NCBI RefSeq assembly: GCF_014132155.1
Contig: NZ_BLJQ01000003.1
Location: forward strand, 246,450 to 310,449
Direction: 5' to 3'
Length of the DNA: 64,000 nucleotides
From: Gluconobacter sp. Gdi
GTDB lineage: Bacteria > Pseudomonadota > Alphaproteobacteria > Acetobacterales > Acetobacteraceae
Under the pieces are notes generated by a model. That model saw only the letters and a list, made by a program, of their open reading frames with translations, was not told the DNA's origin and searched no databases. This document shows positions 1 to 7,154 of the stretch, piece by piece. Every line of letters begins with the position of its first letter. Positions within the stretch are counted from its first letter, which is position 1. Position numbers and translations under genes: made by a program.

Positions 1-482
1 CTCATAATTTCTCTCCACGATATAGCCAGCCTAGCAGCAGGAGGCTGACGACAACGCGTTAGAGGGGATCAACGTTGCGGGGAGAAACCTGTCAAAAGAT
101 GATAGAGATACAGCATGAGCCAGTAGAGTTCTTTCAAAAGTGTCCAGAAAGCTCGAAAGACCTCGAATGGGTCAAAATTGGCACTGATCGACAGCGTAGA
201 GGTTCCTTTAAATGGTCAGGTCTCCTCTCGATAAGCGAAAACCGTCATTTTGAGAAATCCGGGAACAATCGCAAAGTGCCCTGCAAAATGTCATGAGCGT
301 CACAATGGCTTAAAATCTTATTAGTAACCTAGGATCGAAAATTGTTCTTGCTTTCGATCGTGGGTCCGTTCCCTCAGGTCTTTTATAGAGGGTTCTGGCT
401 TCCAAATCGCGTCAAAAACCAAAAGTATAGGGAGTAAGTAGCCAAGGCGTCTCTCCCTTAATTCGTGGTTTCCACTATTGGG
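1..482. other. Left flank without a supported gene
   Basis: I see no convincing coding region here. A 73-codon open frame at 75-296 has no family resemblance and no clear ribosome-binding site, so I leave it out. Near 430-465 a short inverted repeat (AGGGA...TCCCT) lies downstream of the reverse-strand lipoprotein gene and may be its weak terminator. Confidence 0.4.
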
Positions 483-992
483 TTAAATACCCCGATAAAT
501 GCGAGCGCGGATCAAATCAGCATTGTCTGTTGATGCATCTGCATACGGAGTTGCCACCAAGCCAGCGAGCATTTCGACCAGAGGGGCCATGGACTGGACG
601 GTCTGCATATAGTTTGCAGCTGAAGGGTAATAGGTTTGCACAATCGGGGTCGCGATTGTCAGCAGCGTATTGAGGTCGGCTCCAAGAGATTTTGCCCAGC
701 TTTTCCCGGTATCAACCGTAATGGATCCGCCAGAACTGGCTTCAATCGAGGCGGTAACGCTCTCGATCTGGGCTACAAGGCTATCGAACCTGGCCTTGTC
801 ATCAGTGGACAGGTGATTGATTACACCCGGCATTGTTTCGATGATCTGAACCGCATAAGCGATGGCCGCGGCATCCTTGTTTAGGGTGGCTGTGTTGAAG
901 CTGGTGTTGTTGCTCGTCGTCGAGCAGGCCACTGTCGAAGCGAGCAGCATACCTGACAGGCCAAACGCAGCGATGCGATTGAGAAAGTGCAT
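483..992 (-). CDS. Small lipoprotein, paralogue of the prophage lipoprotein at 44824-45333
   Basis: This 169-residue protein starts with a lipoprotein signal peptide; the lipobox is near residues 20-23 (STVAC). The mature part is helical and rich in Ala and Thr. It aligns along its whole length, without gaps worth noting, with the prophage protein encoded at 44824-45333: both share NKDAAAIAYAVQ-type and LNTLLTIATPIVQTYYPSA segments and end in RARIY-G. It lies outside the left attachment repeat, on the reverse strand, behind its own terminator-leader hairpin (1013-1037) like its paralogue. Function unknown; a phage-derived surface lipoprotein left by an earlier insertion is the likeliest origin. 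Confidence 0.8.
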   Translation of the reverse strand: MHFLNRIAAFGLSGMLLASTVACSTTSNNTSFNTATLNKDAAAIAYAVQIIETMPGVINHLSTDDKARFDSLVAQIESVTASIEASSGGSITVDTGKSWAKSLGADLNTLLTIATPIVQTYYPSAANYMQTVQSMAPLVEMLAGLVATPYADASTDNADLIRARIYRGI

Positions 993-1012
993 ATAATAAA
1001 GTCCCTAGATAT

Positions 1013-1037
1013 GAAAAAACCGCCTCAAAAGGCGGTT
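1013..1037 (-). terminator. Terminator-leader hairpin upstream of the left lipoprotein gene
   Basis: Read on the reverse strand, AACCGCCT and AGGCGGTT form an 8-bp stem with a 4-base loop followed by a T run, then CATATCT and the lipoprotein start. The same unit (ACCGCCTC/GAGGCGGT, T run, CATATCTGGAG) precedes prophage genes at 42083 and 44824. Confidence 0.75.
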
Positions 1038-1315
1038 GAAAATGAATGTTGCCGATAATTGATTGGGCCAGATAAAGCTAAAATGTGCTGGGAGAGCTGT
1101 TTCTGGATTATTCCGCGTAGCGAAGTTTAATTGCGCGCAGCAAGGACTTACGCTGAATCACTCTGTTATTTTGCGGTGGGATTTTGAATGATGGGGTCCC
1201 AGTTCTTGCGAAAAGGCAGCCCGATGATTATTTTCTGGAGTGCTCTAATTCTGAGCGGATAATATCAAGAACAGAAAAATAATTAATGATTGAAGTTATT
1301 GATTTTTTAGGAATT

Positions 1316-1381
1316 TCTGACCGGATCGGGTGGTGGGCGCAACAGGGATTGAACCTGTGACCCCTACCATGTCAAGGTAGT
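1316..1381. repeat. Left attachment site (attL), tRNA-Val 3' fragment
   Basis: The 66 bases are identical to 49101-49166. Positions 1331-1381 correspond to the tRNA-Val 3' half from the CCA end through the T arm and anticodon arm; the sequence then departs from the tRNA. Weak similarity continues to the left (GATTTT-TA-GGAAT, about 1301-1315), which suggests the flank was also shaped by a related phage end. Confidence 0.92.
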
Positions 1382-1422
1382 TGAACACTCACGAAAAACG
1401 GCAGTTTTTCAACGGGTCTAGC

Positions 1423-1442
1423 GCAGTCCAATTACGGACTGC
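1423..1442. repeat. Inverted repeat between attL and the integrase gene
   Basis: GCAGTCC and GGACTGC form a 7-bp inverted repeat around a 6-base loop, just downstream of the integrase stop codon. It may end the integrase transcript or be an arm-type integrase site: the element GGACTGCAC also occurs in the right arm near 48967-48975. No T run follows on the reverse strand, so I favour the arm-site reading, with low certainty. Confidence 0.4.
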
Positions 1443-1457
1443 ACCAGTTCTGCACAT

Positions 1458-2561
1458 TTAAGCAGTTATCCCCAGCCACTCCATGATCTCATCGCGGTAG
1501 GCTTCGGGCATCACTTTGGCGTACCGAGTGACCGTTGTGATGTTTCCCCAACCGCCATCAGCTTTTAGTCTCATGAGATCCTTGTGGATGCAGTATTGCC
1601 AGCTTGCCCATGTATGGCGAGCGTCGTGAGGTGTGACGTCTGGCACAAAGAAATTACGCTCTGTCTGCTTCCCCTTCGGAACCCATGTGCGTATTTTTCC
1701 AGGCAGCCCGGCCTTGTGGCACGCGACTGACCAGCCCGCCTTAATCTGGCCGCCGCTCGTGCGACCATTTTCAGAGTAAGAGTCGCCGACCTCTTTGCCC
1801 TGCCCGCTTCGCGATTTACGAGGACGGACAGGACGAAACACGCGTCCGTCTCGATTGGGCAGTGCGGCTAAAGTAGTGCGCACTCGTTCCGGCAGGTCGA
1901 TATGACGCTCGTTTCCCTGCTTCTGCCAGACAACGGCCCTCTTTCCCCGCAGATCAACGCTCGACCAGTCCAGTTCCAGTGCCTCTGACATTCTGGCTCC
2001 GGTTCCGAATAGGAAAACTAGCAATGGCCTAAGGTGGGGCGCTGCGCACTCGATAAGACGCGTCACCTGCTCGGGGCGTAAATAGATCGTTCTGTTCGTC
2101 GGAATGCGCGGCTTGTCGAACGCGGGACGGTCACACCATTTGCGGATCGCCGCAAACTCGAGAACTGACCGCAATGGAGTAAGAACCGATCGGACCTTTG
2201 TTGCGGGACTGGCCTCGGCACCATCCCGCAGGATATGCCGATAAGCCTGGTCCAATGATGTTTGGTCGATGTCCGAAAGGCGGATGGCCCCGAAGTGATC
2301 CAGAAGCCTGAGAAGGTAAGCCTTGGTCGCGTCGGACCTTGGCTCTGCCTCCAGATAAGCTGTTACGGCATGAGCAAACGTTACAACGGCGCGTTTGCCA
2401 TAGATGCCTTCTTGCCAGAGTTCTGCCTCCCGCTTTGCGCGGTATTCTTCTGCCTGCCTCGGGTCAGCAGTTCCTGTGCTTTCATAAATGCTCTGTCCTT
2501 TGACAGTTCCACGGACATAGAGCGTTTCTGAATTGGGGCGCTTGTAGACTTTAAGGGGCAT
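1458..2561 (-). CDS. int: Tyrosine recombinase (phage integrase)
   Basis: Site-specific recombinase of 367 residues that inserts and excises the prophage at tRNA-Val. The catalytic residues are visible: Arg190 in GTGARMSEAL, the box-II pair His312 and Arg315 in TPHDARHTW, Trp338 in the place often held by His, and the nucleophile Tyr347 in TTVTRYAKV. The N-terminal part (residues 1-60) looks like the arm-binding region and residues 60-150 like the core-binding SAM-like domain. The gene is the last of the leftward operon and abuts attL, the usual place for int. Its first 181 bases overlap the excisionase-like gene in another frame. Confidence 0.95.
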   Translation of the reverse strand: MPLKVYKRPNSETLYVRGTVKGQSIYESTGTADPRQAEEYRAKREAELWQEGIYGKRAVVTFAHAVTAYLEAEPRSDATKAYLLRLLDHFGAIRLSDIDQTSLDQAYRHILRDGAEASPATKVRSVLTPLRSVLEFAAIRKWCDRPAFDKPRIPTNRTIYLRPEQVTRLIECAAPHLRPLLVFLFGTGARMSEALELDWSSVDLRGKRAVVWQKQGNERHIDLPERVRTTLAALPNRDGRVFRPVRPRKSRSGQGKEVGDSYSENGRTSGGQIKAGWSVACHKAGLPGKIRTWVPKGKQTERNFFVPDVTPHDARHTWASWQYCIHKDLMRLKADGGWGNITTVTRYAKVMPEAYRDEIMEWLGITA

Positions 2562-2755
2562 TCCAGGCTCAACAGAAGGCGTTTGTAATCTGCCGGATAG
2601 AAGATAATGCGGCTGCCCCAGCGGCGGTGCGTAGGTCCTCCGTGGAACTCGTGGACGCGGCTCAGGTGCTCCCTGAGCTTTGTCTTTCCGATGCGGCCTT
2701 TCAGGCGGTCTAGGACGTCCTGAAAAGTCATTGTTTCGTCAAGCGTCTCACCCAT
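2381..2755 (-). CDS. Excisionase-like DNA-binding protein
   Basis: About 124 residues. Residues 8-60 (TFQDVLDRLKGRIGKTKLREHL onward, then GGPTHRRWGSRIIFY) look like a helix-turn-helix plus wing of the type used by excisionases and MerR-like DNA-binding domains; the rest is basic and low in complexity. The ATG at 2755 is preferred over 2764 because AAGGA lies at proper spacing before it. It overlaps the upstream gene by 8 bp and the integrase start by 181 bp. Its place before int supports a role in controlling excision, but the family call is tentative. Confidence 0.6.
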   Translation of the reverse strand: MGETLDETMTFQDVLDRLKGRIGKTKLREHLSRVHEFHGGPTHRRWGSRIIFYPADYKRLLLSLECPLKSTSAPIQKRSMSVELSKDRAFMKAQELLTRGRQKNTAQSGRQNSGKKASMANAPL

Positions 2756-2939
2756 GGCCACCATCCTTTACCTTCACGGCGCGATACAGCCCGTCCGGAC
2801 TGCGCTCAACTAGACCGAGGCGCATGAGGGGCTGATACGCGTAGCGATTGCGCTTGTCCGGTGCGTGCCAGACGTCCGGCTGTGCTTTCAGGGCGTTCAG
2901 GACGTCACGCTGCGGGCGTGTTAGGACTGGTTCACTCAC
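2748..2939 (-). CDS. Small winged-helix-like phage protein
   Basis: The GTG at 2939 is chosen as start: AGGAGG lies about 7 bases upstream and the codon overlaps the preceding gene's stop by 8 bp. The open frame extends further upstream, but that part reads like a shadow of the neighbour. The 63-residue product (RPQRDVLNALKAQPDVW, then YQPLMRLGLVERSPDG) has the helix-helix-wing rhythm of a small DNA-binding protein. No family recognised. Confidence 0.6.
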   Translation of the reverse strand: MSEPVLTRPQRDVLNALKAQPDVWHAPDKRNRYAYQPLMRLGLVERSPDGLYRAVKVKDGGHG

Positions 2940-3210
2940 GGCCGCCCTCCTGGCAAATGGGGTATCGATATGTTGCGTTAATCTTCTCGATCTCGCGTGC
3001 AAGGATTTTCTTACTCCGGCGTTCGGCAAAAAATCCGAGAAGAACACCTGACCAACATAGAAATTGACCGAATAAGAAGCAAAAGATCTCTCTGTTTTGC
3101 GGCAGAACTGCGAATACGGAAATCAACACAATCGTACCCCCAATAATAGAGAGCACCAAGCAGAGTGCATTCATCCACTGAACGTAGATATAGGGATTTG
3201 AGTTGTTCAT
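2932..3210 (-). CDS. Small two-helix membrane protein
   Basis: A 92-residue protein with two hydrophobic helices (residues about 12-36 and 43-63) followed by a basic, charged tail (RRSKKILAREIEK). It lies in the leftward early operon, with 8 bp of overlap into the next gene. Likely in the inner membrane with a cytoplasmic tail. No family recognised; small membrane proteins in this position sometimes act in superinfection immunity, but nothing here proves it. Confidence 0.6.
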   Translation of the reverse strand: MNNSNPYIYVQWMNALCLVLSIIGGTIVLISVFAVLPQNREIFCFLFGQFLCWSGVLLGFFAERRSKKILAREIEKINATYRYPICQEGGRE

Positions 3211-3219
3211 TTTTTGGAT

Positions 3220-3513
3220 TCACACTCCAGCCGGAACTCGAGAGGCGTGTTTCTCTTGAGCCAGCTCACTGCGTCGAGAAGCCGCTCCTTCAATGAATTC
3301 GCTCATGAATGTCTGAACCTCCGCAATTGAGTAGCCCTCCCTCTTCCAGCCCATGCTCAGAGTATTCATCGCGGTCTTGGCCGCAGCGAGAAAGTCTGTG
3401 TCAGAGGACCTGCGATGCTGGTCTGCAACGCGTTTTCCTTCGGTTCTGGCGCCGGGGCGTAGAGGCACGCCACCAAGCGCAGGAAGACACTCAGAAATAT
3501 GCCTCATACTCAT
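3220..3513 (-). CDS. Hypothetical phage protein
   Basis: The ATG at 3513 overlaps the upstream stop codon (ATGA) and is taken as the start, giving 97 residues. The C-terminal part is helical (FLAAAKTAMNTLSMGWKR, then YSIAEVQTFMSEFIEG). No motif recognised. It is translationally coupled to the 379-residue gene upstream. Confidence 0.6.
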   Translation of the reverse strand: MSMRHISECLPALGGVPLRPGARTEGKRVADQHRRSSDTDFLAAAKTAMNTLSMGWKREGYSIAEVQTFMSEFIEGAASRRSELAQEKHASRVPAGV

Positions 3514-4649
3514 GCTGCACACGCCGTCTTGCGAACGAGATCAGCAATCAGTGTGGCCAATAACGGGCTTTCCACGTTCGAGTGAGGCGAAGGAAGCAAT
3601 GCATTCCAACTGCCGTCGACGTACAAATCGTACACAGCAGCTTTCGCTCTCAGTCCTGCTTCGGTTTTTGCCGAGGTTCCTACAATAATGGGAATTAGAG
3701 CATCACGCTGGGCCCCCAATGAAACGCATTTCTCGTCGTCTGTATCATCCAAATTGTCGGGTAAAGCCCTGACGGCGTCTGCCCAAGCCTTCTCCACCCG
3801 GCAAAAATCTTTGCAGGCCTGTAGAAGCTCTGCGTCGATATGGTTGTCTGCCCAGATGACCCGTAATGGCATAAGGTCTCTCATCGGCGTTTTGACGGCA
3901 CGTTCACTGAGCCACCACTCGCGCCCTGCTAATCCCTCTACGCAGTTCGGAATGCCAAAAGAAAGACCGCGTTTGATGATCATTTCCTGGACTACAGTCG
4001 TGAGTGTTCCAGGTTTGATATCATCGAGCTTTTTAAGCAGGTCATCATCGCCCTGCCCTTGCTGGGCATAAATCTCCACGAGACCATGTGGCGTCAGACG
4101 GAAGGCATGCTTCTTCTCGATCGCAAGTTCGATCAGATACTCTTCATAGTAAGGCATCCAATCGGGCGTTTCTCCTGGCGTGACACAAAACGCATCAGCC
4201 CCGAGACTATTCAGATCCTCTCCAAAAATCCCGGCCGCTAGTCCAAGCAGACGCACCAAGCGCTCACTGTTGTTCATAGCATCTGTAAGATCGAGGCCTG
4301 CGGGCCCCATGCTGTTACGCATGTCCGAGATGCAGAGCATCAGTTCAACGAGAATATCTGATGGGCTCTCGATAGCTGGGGGCGTATGGAGGATTTCTTC
4401 ATAAAGAGCAGCATGACCACGCTCGAGCTCATCATATTCAGCATCGCTGATGCTGCCGGGCTCACTATAGAGCTTGTTGTCAGCTGCAACGTAGGCCGCA
4501 AAACCCTGTGCATATTCCCGTCCAATGACTGATGCGCGTCGCGGTCCATTGTCTGTAAGCGCAGCATCAATCTGGTCTTCAATCATCGGGCGAACGACGT
4601 CAGAAGCCGTATTCTGGACGCACTTCGAGCGTGTGGTTGTTTCAACCAT
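3510..4649 (-). CDS. Hypothetical phage protein, mostly helical
   Basis: A 379-residue acidic, mainly helical protein without signal peptide or membrane segment. AGGAAA lies about 8 bases before the ATG. The last 70 residues (IIVGTSAKTEAGLRAKAAV, then SPLLATLIADLVRK) recall a tail seen in hypothetical proteins of alphaproteobacterial phages. It is the largest gene of the leftward early operon, and its position between operator and integrase suggests a lysogeny or early role. No function assigned. Confidence 0.7.
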   Translation of the reverse strand: MVETTTRSKCVQNTASDVVRPMIEDQIDAALTDNGPRRASVIGREYAQGFAAYVAADNKLYSEPGSISDAEYDELERGHAALYEEILHTPPAIESPSDILVELMLCISDMRNSMGPAGLDLTDAMNNSERLVRLLGLAAGIFGEDLNSLGADAFCVTPGETPDWMPYYEEYLIELAIEKKHAFRLTPHGLVEIYAQQGQGDDDLLKKLDDIKPGTLTTVVQEMIIKRGLSFGIPNCVEGLAGREWWLSERAVKTPMRDLMPLRVIWADNHIDAELLQACKDFCRVEKAWADAVRALPDNLDDTDDEKCVSLGAQRDALIPIIVGTSAKTEAGLRAKAAVYDLYVDGSWNALLPSPHSNVESPLLATLIADLVRKTACAA

Positions 4650-4691
4650 TTCCGAATTTCCTGTTTCTATTTGCCGGTCAGGCGTGTCTGT

Positions 4692-4952
4692 TCAGTCTTC
4701 GTCATCGTCTTGCAGGTCACCGAGCGTCATCTCGAAAACAGAGACGAGCCCAACTGCGAATTCATGGCCGTGCCGATCCTCTGCAATCATCGCGAGGTGA
4801 GATGCTACCGTCGCAATTGACAGCAACTCAGGCGGCATATTGTCGGGCGTTCCGGTGGTGGCCATCCAGCGCGCCAGTCGATCAATCAGATCCGACACCA
4901 TGCCGTTCACTATTGCTGCCCGGCCCGAACCCGGGATTGCTTCCGCACTCAC
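4692..4952 (-). CDS. Hypothetical small phage protein
   Basis: The frame is open upstream to 5141, but that part covers the operators and the 39-residue gene, so a GTG at 4952 (overlapping the upstream stop as GTGA) is the better start; an ATG at 4901 is the alternative. The 86-residue product ends in a helical, acidic segment (LGDLQDDDED). Start uncertain, gene probable. Confidence 0.5.
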   Translation of the reverse strand: MSAEAIPGSGRAAIVNGMVSDLIDRLARWMATTGTPDNMPPELLSIATVASHLAMIAEDRHGHEFAVGLVSVFEMTLGDLQDDDED

Positions 4953-5068
4953 GAGAAATGCTCGGCTGCTGAGGCCAGCAAAGAAAGCAGCGGGTGCAGA
5001 GTGGCGAGCGCACCTGCTGGAACCAGAAAACCAGAGGCAAGAAATGCCAGATCCTTGAACGTGGTCAT
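4949..5068 (-). CDS. 39-residue hydrophobic peptide, first gene of the leftward operon
   Basis: ATG at 5068 has a strong GGAGG 5 bases upstream. The product is short and hydrophobic, with a likely membrane helix (residues 7-31, around FLASGFLVPAGALATL). It lies directly downstream of the operator array and its stop overlaps the next start. Could be a small membrane peptide or a leader peptide that couples translation of the operon. Confidence 0.5.
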   Translation of the reverse strand: MTTFKDLAFLASGFLVPAGALATLHPLLSLLASAAEHFS

Positions 5069-5084
5069 GAGACCTCCGTGGGGT

Positions 5085-5142
5085 GTCGTCACCCCATAAG
5101 GTAACCATAGCGGTCACCGTATAGTCAACAATAAAAGTCACC
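5085..5142 (-). promoter_or_regulatory. Repressor operator array and leftward promoter (pL-like)
   Basis: Four copies of the palindromic 7-mer GGTNACC or a one-base variant are centred at 5090, 5103, 5115 and 5139 (spacings 13, 12 and 24). On the reverse strand TTGACTATAC, a -35-like element, lies between the last two. The same motif, the same 13/12 spacing and TTGACTATA recur between the repressor and cro-like genes (11314-11368), so one regulator probably controls both promoters. The -10 element is not clear. Confidence 0.7.
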
Positions 5143-5164
5143 TATCCGGGGACTTTTATTGTTG
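5126..5164. terminator. Perfect 14-bp inverted repeat, bidirectional terminator
   Basis: Arms 5126-5139 (CAACAATAAAAGTC) and 5151-5164 are perfectly complementary around an 11-base loop. The A-rich 5' arm and T-rich 3' arm give a terminator in both directions. It separates the antirepressor operon from the leftward operator array. A second hairpin (5164-5174 with 5185-5195, 11 bp with one mismatch) follows at once, towards the gene ending at 5216. Confidence 0.75.
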
Positions 5165-5215
5165 GGAAGACGTGGAGCTCCTCTCACGCCTTCCCATTTG
5201 TGCTTTTCGGAAGCG

Positions 5216-5566
5216 CTATCCCGCCGCCCGGAAGTCATCGAGCACGGACTGCACCAGCTCGAAACCCTCACCGAGACCGGCTGGCCAGAGCGCTTGAACC
5301 GCTTTCAGCTTGGCGTTCCGCCCTGAGGCCGTCCTGGCAGGCAGCGCCGCGATCTCATCCATCAGCCGCACGTTCTCGCCTGCCACACTGTCAGCATCCA
5401 GCGTTTGACCGCCATGATACACACGGTCCCATTCCGCATTGGTCACGCAGAACCGCTGGCACTTGGCGATCAACGCCGCATCCGGGTTTGGTTGGGTTGC
5501 CTCAATCTGCTCCAGCGTCATGATGGACGGAGGAACGACCGCCCCTGAAGAAACTTGCACCATCAT
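5216..5566 (-). CDS. Hypothetical phage protein
   Basis: A 116-residue soluble protein, last gene of the antirepressor operon, starting inside the last codons of the antirepressor gene (4-bp overlap). The sequence (ALIAKCQRFCVTNAEW, then ALPARTASGRNAKLKAVQAL) resembles small hypothetical proteins found near replication or regulation genes of alphaproteobacterial phages. No function known. Confidence 0.65.
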   Translation of the reverse strand: MMVQVSSGAVVPPSIMTLEQIEATQPNPDAALIAKCQRFCVTNAEWDRVYHGGQTLDADSVAGENVRLMDEIAALPARTASGRNAKLKAVQALWPAGLGEGFELVQSVLDDFRAAG

Positions 5567-6288
5567 GCGGCCTCTCCTTCATCTCCAGCTCGAAGATGCG
5601 CGCCGGGCACGAGCCGAGCCAGCTTGGCCAGACCCTGGGCTGTGATGCGAACCTGATCGGCAGCCTTTTCCGTTCCGTCCGGACGTACGACGATGGTTGT
5701 CTTGTGTGTCAGGTCACCAGCATTGATGCGCTTCTGATATGCCAGTCGGTTCGCGCTCCCTGCCCGCTTATAGGTCCACTCGTTTGTGTCCATCCAGCGA
5801 AACAGCATCTGCGGGCCGATCTGGAGTTCCTTCGCCGCTTCCGTGCCATTGAACGTGCCTTCCAGGCCGGCAATGCGATCCAGCGCATCCGCCTTCGGTT
5901 GCACAAGAGCAAGCTGGGCCTTCTGCTTCTCCACCACGGTTTGAAGTCCAGTCAGCGCCCGCAAGGCGAGTTGCTCAGGCGTTTCAGGTGGGGCGATCGT
6001 TACGGCTTCCAGTTCCATCCAGCGACGCACGATCTTCAGCCGTAAGTCAGAACGGTATCCAGCAATGAGGGTGTAGGTTAGGTCGCGGGGGAGATTGTAG
6101 CATTTCCGCTGTTCTCCTTTTGCATCCTGATAGACGCCCTCAAATTTGAGGCGGTCGATTTCGTTTTCTGCGAGCATCTTTTCGATGTCTCGGACAACGT
6201 TATCGTGACGTTTGCCCGTTAGCTCCGCGATCTCTCGGCTCGACATTGTCAGCGGAGCAGAACCGCCCATGAGGAGTTCCACGCTCAT
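5563..6288 (-). CDS. Phage antirepressor (Rha-type N-terminus, KilA-C-type C-terminus)
   Basis: This 241-residue protein has an N-terminal Rha/pRha-like domain (residues 14-100: TMSSREIAELTGKRHDNVVR, then YNLPRDLTYTLIAGY), a coiled linker (about 115-145), and a C-terminal KilA-C/ANT domain (GTFNGTEAAKELQIGPQMLF, then TAQGLAKLARLV). Proteins of this build in lambdoid and P22-like phages bind or displace the repressor and trigger lytic growth. It lies in an operon headed by a ribbon-helix-helix protein, as ant lies behind arc in P22. Given the repressor's missing protease residues, this is the best candidate for the induction switch. Confidence 0.85.
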   Translation of the reverse strand: MSVELLMGGSAPLTMSSREIAELTGKRHDNVVRDIEKMLAENEIDRLKFEGVYQDAKGEQRKCYNLPRDLTYTLIAGYRSDLRLKIVRRWMELEAVTIAPPETPEQLALRALTGLQTVVEKQKAQLALVQPKADALDRIAGLEGTFNGTEAAKELQIGPQMLFRWMDTNEWTYKRAGSANRLAYQKRINAGDLTHKTTIVVRPDGTEKAADQVRITAQGLAKLARLVPGAHLRAGDEGEAA

Positions 6289-6764
6289 GCCTTGCCTCCG
6301 TAGCTGACACTTGCATCTGGAAGGTCATGCTCTTCCCGCTCACGAGCGACGATCCCAAAGAGTGTTTGCGCCCGCTCATTGGGGGACATGTCTTTATGAA
6401 TTTGCTGGAAAGCAGCGCAGGAACCTAATGTGTACTGCACTTGGAAACGTTCGGGCAGCGTTCCTTCGGTCTCCAGAGCCCCCATGATGCCCTGACAGAT
6501 ATAATGAGGAACAATCGTAGTCTTTCCGCCTGGCACCTGGACGATGCGAAGCGCATCTCCGTATTCTCCCTTGCGCGTCACCTCAAGGAAATGACGACGT
6601 GCCTGCCGGGAAAGCCCGGTTGCGGCCAAAAGATCCTCATAAGAGGTCCATGGGAAATCAACGCTACCGTTGGGAGGGCAGAAAAAGCGTACTGGCTTGT
6701 CATTGATCTGGTGAACGTGCACCGGCGTTGAATCCGGCACACATGACGTGCTATTCTGCGTCAT
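6285..6764 (-). CDS. Hypothetical phage protein, possible Rha partner
   Basis: The start at 6764 is chosen for AAGGAA about 9 bases upstream; the frame is open to 6851. The 159-residue product carries FPWTSYEDLLAATGLSR and RRHFLEVTRKGEYGDALRIV, which recall the N-terminal Bro/Rha region where a short helix-turn-helix is followed by a variable domain. It overlaps the antirepressor start by 4 bp, so the two are made together. Role inferred from context only. Confidence 0.6.
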   Translation of the reverse strand: MTQNSTSCVPDSTPVHVHQINDKPVRFFCPPNGSVDFPWTSYEDLLAATGLSRQARRHFLEVTRKGEYGDALRIVQVPGGKTTIVPHYICQGIMGALETEGTLPERFQVQYTLGSCAAFQQIHKDMSPNERAQTLFGIVAREREEHDLPDASVSYGGKA

Positions 6765-7014
6765 CGCAGTAATTTCCTTGATCGAGGTTACTGTTAAAGG
6801 CGCCGGGGGATTGTTTGGCGACGTGTCCCGGTGCCTTTTCATTGCGAGCATTTTCTAAAGCTTTTCCTATCAAGTGCCTGATAGTGCTGCTTCGGCTGCG
6901 GAGCCCTCTTGAAATCCCAAAATCGTCAACCGCCTTGAGGTCTCTCGACTTCATAAGGACAATTACTCGTTCAGGTTTTTCTAGGGGCAATCTGTTGCGA
7001 TATGCTGAAACCAT
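6751..7014 (-). CDS. Ribbon-helix-helix (Arc-like) repressor
   Basis: Taking the ATG at 7014 (GGAA upstream), the product has 87 residues. Residues 15-55 (PERVIVLMKSRDLKAVDDFG, then RSSTIRHLIGKALE) show the strand-helix-helix pattern of Arc/MetJ-type DNA-binding proteins. It is the first gene of the antirepressor operon and overlaps the next start by 14 bp. In P22, Arc represses its own operon including ant; the same role is inferred here. The 8-mer ATGACAAT occurs in inverted orientation at 7013-7020 and 7066-7073 and may be its operator. Confidence 0.65.
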   Translation of the reverse strand: MVSAYRNRLPLEKPERVIVLMKSRDLKAVDDFGISRGLRSRSSTIRHLIGKALENARNEKAPGHVAKQSPGAFNSNLDQGNYCDDAE

Positions 7015-7154
7015 GACAATTCCATATAAGGCGTCGGCCAATCCGATGCACAAATATGTCTAATATGATTGTCATTTGAGTTGCAATAGCAATTTCACCC
7101 ACTTTGTCGCTAATGTCCTTGAAATCGCGATTTCAAGGATCGAAGGCGACAGCA
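7015..7154. promoter_or_regulatory. Divergent control region with a 22-bp perfect palindrome
   Basis: The region lies between the two divergent ribbon-helix-helix-type genes. CCTTGAAATCG and its exact complement form a perfect 22-bp palindrome at 7117-7138, 17 bases before the rightward start at 7155. The inverted 8-mers ATGACAAT (7013-7020, 7066-7073) flank the leftward start. No SOS box (GTTC-N7-GTTC) is visible here. Confidence 0.65.

Noticed and set aside
75-296. 73-codon open frame in the left flank
   Set aside because: No ribosome-binding site, no family resemblance and odd composition; probably chance.
4692-5141. Full 149-codon frame as one protein
   Set aside because: Its first third would cover the operator array and the 39-residue gene with a strong ribosome-binding site, so a later start is more likely.
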